DNA of 64,000 nt. Source: Paracoccaceae bacterium (GTDB taxonomy: Bacteria; Pseudomonadota; Alphaproteobacteria; Rhodobacterales; Rhodobacteraceae). Positions 60,194-64,000 of the stretch are shown here, piece after piece. Position 1 is the first letter of the stretch; every line of letters starts with the position of its first letter. Below the pieces are notes generated by a model. It was not told the DNA's origin and searched no databases. It was given only the letters and a program-made list of their open reading frames with translations. Made by a program: the position numbers and the translations under genes. The stretch lies in NCBI GenBank assembly GCA_021741245.1, contig JAIOYF010000002.1, forward strand, positions 310,001 through 374,000, written 5' to 3'.

Positions 60194-60226
60194 ACCCCCG
60201 CCGCACCCCGGCGGGGGTTTTTCTTT
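60194..60226 (+). terminator. Terminator of the petABC operon
   Basis: acccccgccgcaccccggcgggggttttt. Confidence 0.8.
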
Positions 60227-60252
60227 GCCCCGCGCCTTACACAGCCCCGCGC

Positions 60253-60945
60253 CTAACCTAGATAATCGCGCAGCGCGGCAGGCGGGTCGGCAAACATCGC
60301 AGCAGTCGGCACCGGGGCCTGTGCCACCCCGTCCGCCACCAACACCGTCAGATCGGCAAAGGCCTGTGCATCGCGCGGGTCATGCGTGACCATCAACACG
60401 CTGGCCCCACTCTCGCGCGCCACTTGCGCCACCAATTCCAGCATCTCGGCCTTCAGCGCGGGGCCAAGGGCAGCAAAGGGTTCGTCCAGCAGCAGCATGG
60501 GCCGTGCCCGCAGCAAGGCCCGCGCCAGCGCAGCGCGCCCCATCTGCCCCCCCGAAAGCTGGGCGGGCTTGCGCGCGCCCATGCCGGCAAGACCGACCCG
60601 CTCCATCGCCTGCGCCACCTTTTGCTTCTCTGCCGCAGACAGACGCAGATCGGGCCGCAGCCCCAGCGACAGGTTTTGCTCCACCGTCAGATGCGGAAAC
60701 AGGTTCTGGTCCTGAAACAAGACACTCAGGGGCCGCGCGCCGGGGGCCACCCCCGCCAGATCGCGGCCCTGCCACGTGACGTGCCCGGCGACAGGCTCCA
60801 AAAACCCGGCAATCACCGACAATAGGGTGGATTTCCCCGCACCCGATGGCCCGATCACCGCCACCTTGGCCCCCGCAGGCACCGCCCAATCGGCGGTCAG
60901 CCGGAACCCGTCTTGTTCGATCACCACCTGATCAAGTCGAAGCAT
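60253..60945 (-). CDS. thiQ: Thiamine ABC transporter ATP-binding protein
   Basis: MLRLDQVVIEQDGFRL; GPSGAGKSTL; LSGGQMGRAALARALL. Overlaps the 3' end of thiP. Confidence 0.88.
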   Translation of the reverse strand: MLRLDQVVIEQDGFRLTADWAVPAGAKVAVIGPSGAGKSTLLSVIAGFLEPVAGHVTWQGRDLAGVAPGARPLSVLFQDQNLFPHLTVEQNLSLGLRPDLRLSAAEKQKVAQAMERVGLAGMGARKPAQLSGGQMGRAALARALLRARPMLLLDEPFAALGPALKAEMLELVAQVARESGASVLMVTHDPRDAQAFADLTVLVADGVAQAPVPTAAMFADPPAALRDYLG

Positions 60946-62482
60946 AGCGTCGCCCCCAAGCATCAAAGGCCCAGAACAGGGCAAAACTGGCCGCAACCAA
61001 CAGCAGCGCTGCCCCCATCGCCTGTTCCATTCGATAGGCCCCCATCAACCGTTGCACCACCAAGGGCAGCGTCGCCCCCCGATCGCCCGCAAACAGCGCG
61101 ATCACGCCCAGATCCCCCATCGACAAGGCCGCCGACAGGCCCGCGCCAAATCCCAAAGGCCGCGCCAGACGCGGCAGGATCAAAAACCGCCACAGCGCCC
61201 ACCCCCGCAGCCCAAGCGACTGCGCCAGCCGCCCATAGTCGGCCAGCACCGCCTGCGCCTCGGGCAACAGCAACCGATAGACAAAGGGCAGCGACATCGC
61301 CGCATTCACCGCAATCGTCACCGCCAAGGCCATTCGCGCGGGCGCGACAAAGGGTTGCACGATAACAAACAACCCGACCCCCAGCACCAAACCCGATGTG
61401 GCCAGCGGCAGCAGCGCCACCGCATCCAACGCGCCCGCCCAGCGCACGCCCCGCGCCACCGCAACAGACAGCGCCAAGGCGGCCAGAACCGCGCAACCCA
61501 TCGACAGCAGCGCAATGCCCAGCGACCGGCCAAGGGCTGCCCAAACACTCCCCGGCAGTTCGGCTAACCCCGGCACCCCGCGCAGCCCCACTGCCGCCAA
61601 AGGCACCAGCAAGAACAGCGCGGCCCCGCCAATCGCCAGACCATCCCCCCACAGACGCCACCCACCGGGGGCGTTCATCGCCATCGCGCGGTCCACCCCT
61701 GCGCCAAAGGGCGTCGGGCGCACCAGCGCCCACGCCACCCCGGCCGCACTCAGGCACAGGCAAAACTGCACCGCAGCCAAAAGCCCGGCCCGCCCCAGAT
61801 CGAAATCAAACCGCACCGCCTGATAGATCGCCAATTCCACCGTCGTGGCCTTTGGACCACCACCCAAGGTCAGGGCCACGGCAAAACTCGTCAGGCAGAT
61901 CACAAAGATCACCACAAACGCCCCCGGCAAAACCGCCCGCAGCATCGGACCTTCCAGATGCAAAAACACCTGCCGCGGGCCAAATCCCAAGGATTCGCCC
62001 AAGCGCAGCCGCTCCGCCGGGATCGACTGCCAGCCCAGCAGCACCATCCGCACCGCCAAGGGCAGGTTCAGGAACACATGCGCCAGCACAACCCCCTGCG
62101 CGCCATAGATTGACCACGGCGCCCAGCCACCAAGGGCCAGCGCATCATTGACCACGCCCGCCCGGCCAAAGACCGCCACCAATCCCAGCACCGCCACAAT
62201 GACGGGCAAGACAAAGGGCGCGCCCATCAGCACAATCAGCGCCCGCCGCCCCCAGAACCGCCGCCGCGCCAGCGCCCGCGCCACCGGAACCGCCAAACCA
62301 CAAGAGATTATGGCCGACAGCAGCGCCTGTTGCAGCGTGAACACCACCGCCTGCCAATCCCCCGGCCCAAAGGCAGGCCACCCCCCGGCGCGGAGGAACA
62401 CCGCACCAAGGGGCAGCAGGGTCAGCGCCACGACCAAAGCCGCGACGCCAAAACCGGTTATTGAGACAGCGCTGCGCGCCAT
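60932..62482 (-). CDS. thiP: Thiamine ABC transporter permease
   Basis: Twin permease halves with many TM helices, between thiB and thiQ. Confidence 0.88.
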   Translation of the reverse strand: MARSAVSITGFGVAALVVALTLLPLGAVFLRAGGWPAFGPGDWQAVVFTLQQALLSAIISCGLAVPVARALARRRFWGRRALIVLMGAPFVLPVIVAVLGLVAVFGRAGVVNDALALGGWAPWSIYGAQGVVLAHVFLNLPLAVRMVLLGWQSIPAERLRLGESLGFGPRQVFLHLEGPMLRAVLPGAFVVIFVICLTSFAVALTLGGGPKATTVELAIYQAVRFDFDLGRAGLLAAVQFCLCLSAAGVAWALVRPTPFGAGVDRAMAMNAPGGWRLWGDGLAIGGAALFLLVPLAAVGLRGVPGLAELPGSVWAALGRSLGIALLSMGCAVLAALALSVAVARGVRWAGALDAVALLPLATSGLVLGVGLFVIVQPFVAPARMALAVTIAVNAAMSLPFVYRLLLPEAQAVLADYGRLAQSLGLRGWALWRFLILPRLARPLGFGAGLSAALSMGDLGVIALFAGDRGATLPLVVQRLMGAYRMEQAMGAALLLVAASFALFWAFDAWGRRYAST

Positions 62483-63441
62483 TCCTCGATCACCTCCGCC
62501 CGCATCGCTTCGGCCTCGGTCTCGCTCAGGAACAACACCCTTTCCGGCAAGGGCAGGGTCGCCCATCCCTCGGGCCATTGATCTTGGCTCAGCGCCGATG
62601 GCAAGGACCAATTCGCCGCCGGAATCACGCTTTGAAACGCAGGCGTCAGAACCCATGCCATGAACTGATCGGCCAAGGCGGGCTGATCCGTCGCCGCGAT
62701 CTTGCCCACCGTTTCGGCCATGAAATAATGCCCCTCGGGGAAGAGCGCCGCCTTCTTGGTCAGGTCATTTTCCGCAAACATGTGGTAGGCGGGCGACGTG
62801 GTATAAGACAGCACCATATCCGCCTCACCACTGGTGAACAGGCCATAGCTTTCCGACCAATCCTTTGTCACCGTCAGGATATGCGGCGCCAGATCGGACC
62901 AGAAGGCCCCGGCCTGATCGCCAAACACCGCCTTGACCCACAACACCAAAGCCAGCCCCGAGATCGAGGTGCGCGGATCTTGAATCACCACCTTCACCGC
63001 TTCGGGCAGGCGGCGCATGTCGTCAAATGTTGCGGGCGGAACCGCCATCCGCGTCTCATCGTAGATGAACGCCGTATGGCCCCAGTTGAACGGGATATAG
63101 ATGTCATCCGGCCATGCCACCGGCAGGGTCAGCGCCGACAGGTCCTGCCCATGCGGGGCAAACATCCCCGTTTCGCGCGCCCGCGCCAGCACATCGGTGG
63201 TCAGGCCAATCACCACATCCGCTTCGGTATTCGTGCCCTCCAGCATAAGGCGGGGCAAGAGATCGCCGACCGAGAATTGCAGATCGCAGGCGCAGATCGC
63301 CTCGAACTCTTTCTCGATCACCGGGCCGGGGCCCCATTCACTTGTGAAATAATCGCCCGCGTAAACGGTCAGGACAGGTGTCTGTGCGGCTGCCATCGTG
63401 GCAGTCATCAAGGCACCCGCCGCAAGGATCGAAGTTTTCAT
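62458..63441 (-). CDS. thiB: Thiamine ABC transporter substrate-binding protein
   Basis: Signal peptide MKTSILAAGALMTATMAAAQ; LTVYAGDYFTSEWGPGPVIEKEFEAICACDLQF; downstream of TPP riboswitch. Confidence 0.9.
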   Translation of the reverse strand: MKTSILAAGALMTATMAAAQTPVLTVYAGDYFTSEWGPGPVIEKEFEAICACDLQFSVGDLLPRLMLEGTNTEADVVIGLTTDVLARARETGMFAPHGQDLSALTLPVAWPDDIYIPFNWGHTAFIYDETRMAVPPATFDDMRRLPEAVKVVIQDPRTSISGLALVLWVKAVFGDQAGAFWSDLAPHILTVTKDWSESYGLFTSGEADMVLSYTTSPAYHMFAENDLTKKAALFPEGHYFMAETVGKIAATDQPALADQFMAWVLTPAFQSVIPAANWSLPSALSQDQWPEGWATLPLPERVLFLSETEAEAMRAEVIEEWRAALSQ

Positions 63442-63492
63442 GTCTTCCTCCAATTGCGACGGAACAGGTCGGGCATTGGAGGTCATCCACAG

Positions 63493-63577
63493 CACCTTCC
63501 CTCCGCCGGTATGATCCGGTTCAGGTTCAACGGGTCCGCTTTCGCATCTCAGCCTGCAAGACAGGCACCCCGAGGTA
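63493..63577 (-). promoter_or_regulatory. TPP riboswitch (THI element)
   Basis: Minus strand contains CTCGGGGTGCC...GCTGAGA...ACCCGTTGAACCTGAACCGGATCATACCGGCGGAGGGAAGGTG, the canonical TPP aptamer core. Confidence 0.95.
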
Positions 63578-63806
63578 GGGCGGAAGATACCTGCCCATCC
63601 GCCATGCGCAAGGGGCAAATTTCAGGGCCCGCTCCAGACTGAACCCGACAGGCGCGCCTGTGTTCCTTGCCTTGCACCTGCAGTCTGGCCGACAAAACCG
63701 CCCATGCCGGTCATTGTTGTCTGGTTTGCGAAAGGTGGGTGGGGTAGGTCTAGGATACACAAATGCGCGCGCCAGCCGATCGGGGTCCTGTCATCGGAGG
63801 AGTAAC

Positions 63807-64000
63807 GTGTCCAGACTAACTTGGATCTTGTCGCGGATACGGCGGCGGCTGTGGATACGGGTGTCGCTTTATGCCCTGTTGGGCGTCGTTGCAGCCTTGC
63901 TTGCCTCCCTCAGCGGTCGCTTTTTTTCGGGTCAGATGCCACTTGATGTCACCTCCGAGGCGATCGACAGCTTGCTGACCATCATCGCCTCCAGCATGCT
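63807..64000 (+). CDS. DUF2254-like membrane protein (truncated by window end)
   Basis: GTG start: MSRLTWILSRIRRRLWIRVSLYALLGVVAALLASLSGRFFSGQMPLDVTSEAIDSLLTIIASSML, reading off the edge. Confidence 0.65.
   Translation, partial: MSRLTWILSRIRRRLWIRVSLYALLGVVAALLASLSGRFFSGQMPLDVTSEAIDSLLTIIASSM

Overview
This 64 kb window looks like a chromosomal segment of a Rhodobacterales-type alphaproteobacterium. The inference comes from gene content and codon bias, not a database search. Most of it is ordinary housekeeping DNA: pyk, rpmI-rplT, pheS and pheT, xth, ribA, clpB, pyrF, dinB, tRNA-Val(GAC), rpmJ, petABC and thiBPQ with a TPP riboswitch. No rRNA, CRISPR array, integrase, transposase or prophage was seen. 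The regions most worth a second look are: (1) a tightly overlapping minus-strand operon (about 13253-20100) encoding a long coiled-coil protein, an uncharacterised ~380 aa protein, an AAA+ ATPase and four membrane or uncharacterised proteins; (2) a ~1380 aa exported protein with WG repeats, WD40-like repeats, a caspase-like domain with an intact His/Cys dyad and an SH3-like tail (49864-53997); (3) an apparent in-frame fusion of a PAP2 phosphatase to an outer-membrane beta-barrel with its own internal signal peptide (55831-57045); (4) a pair of RTX proteins sharing an unusual charge-free hydrophobic leader; (5) tandem porin paralogues with patchy near-identity. Function calls come from reading the translations, and start sites are mostly inferred by eye.
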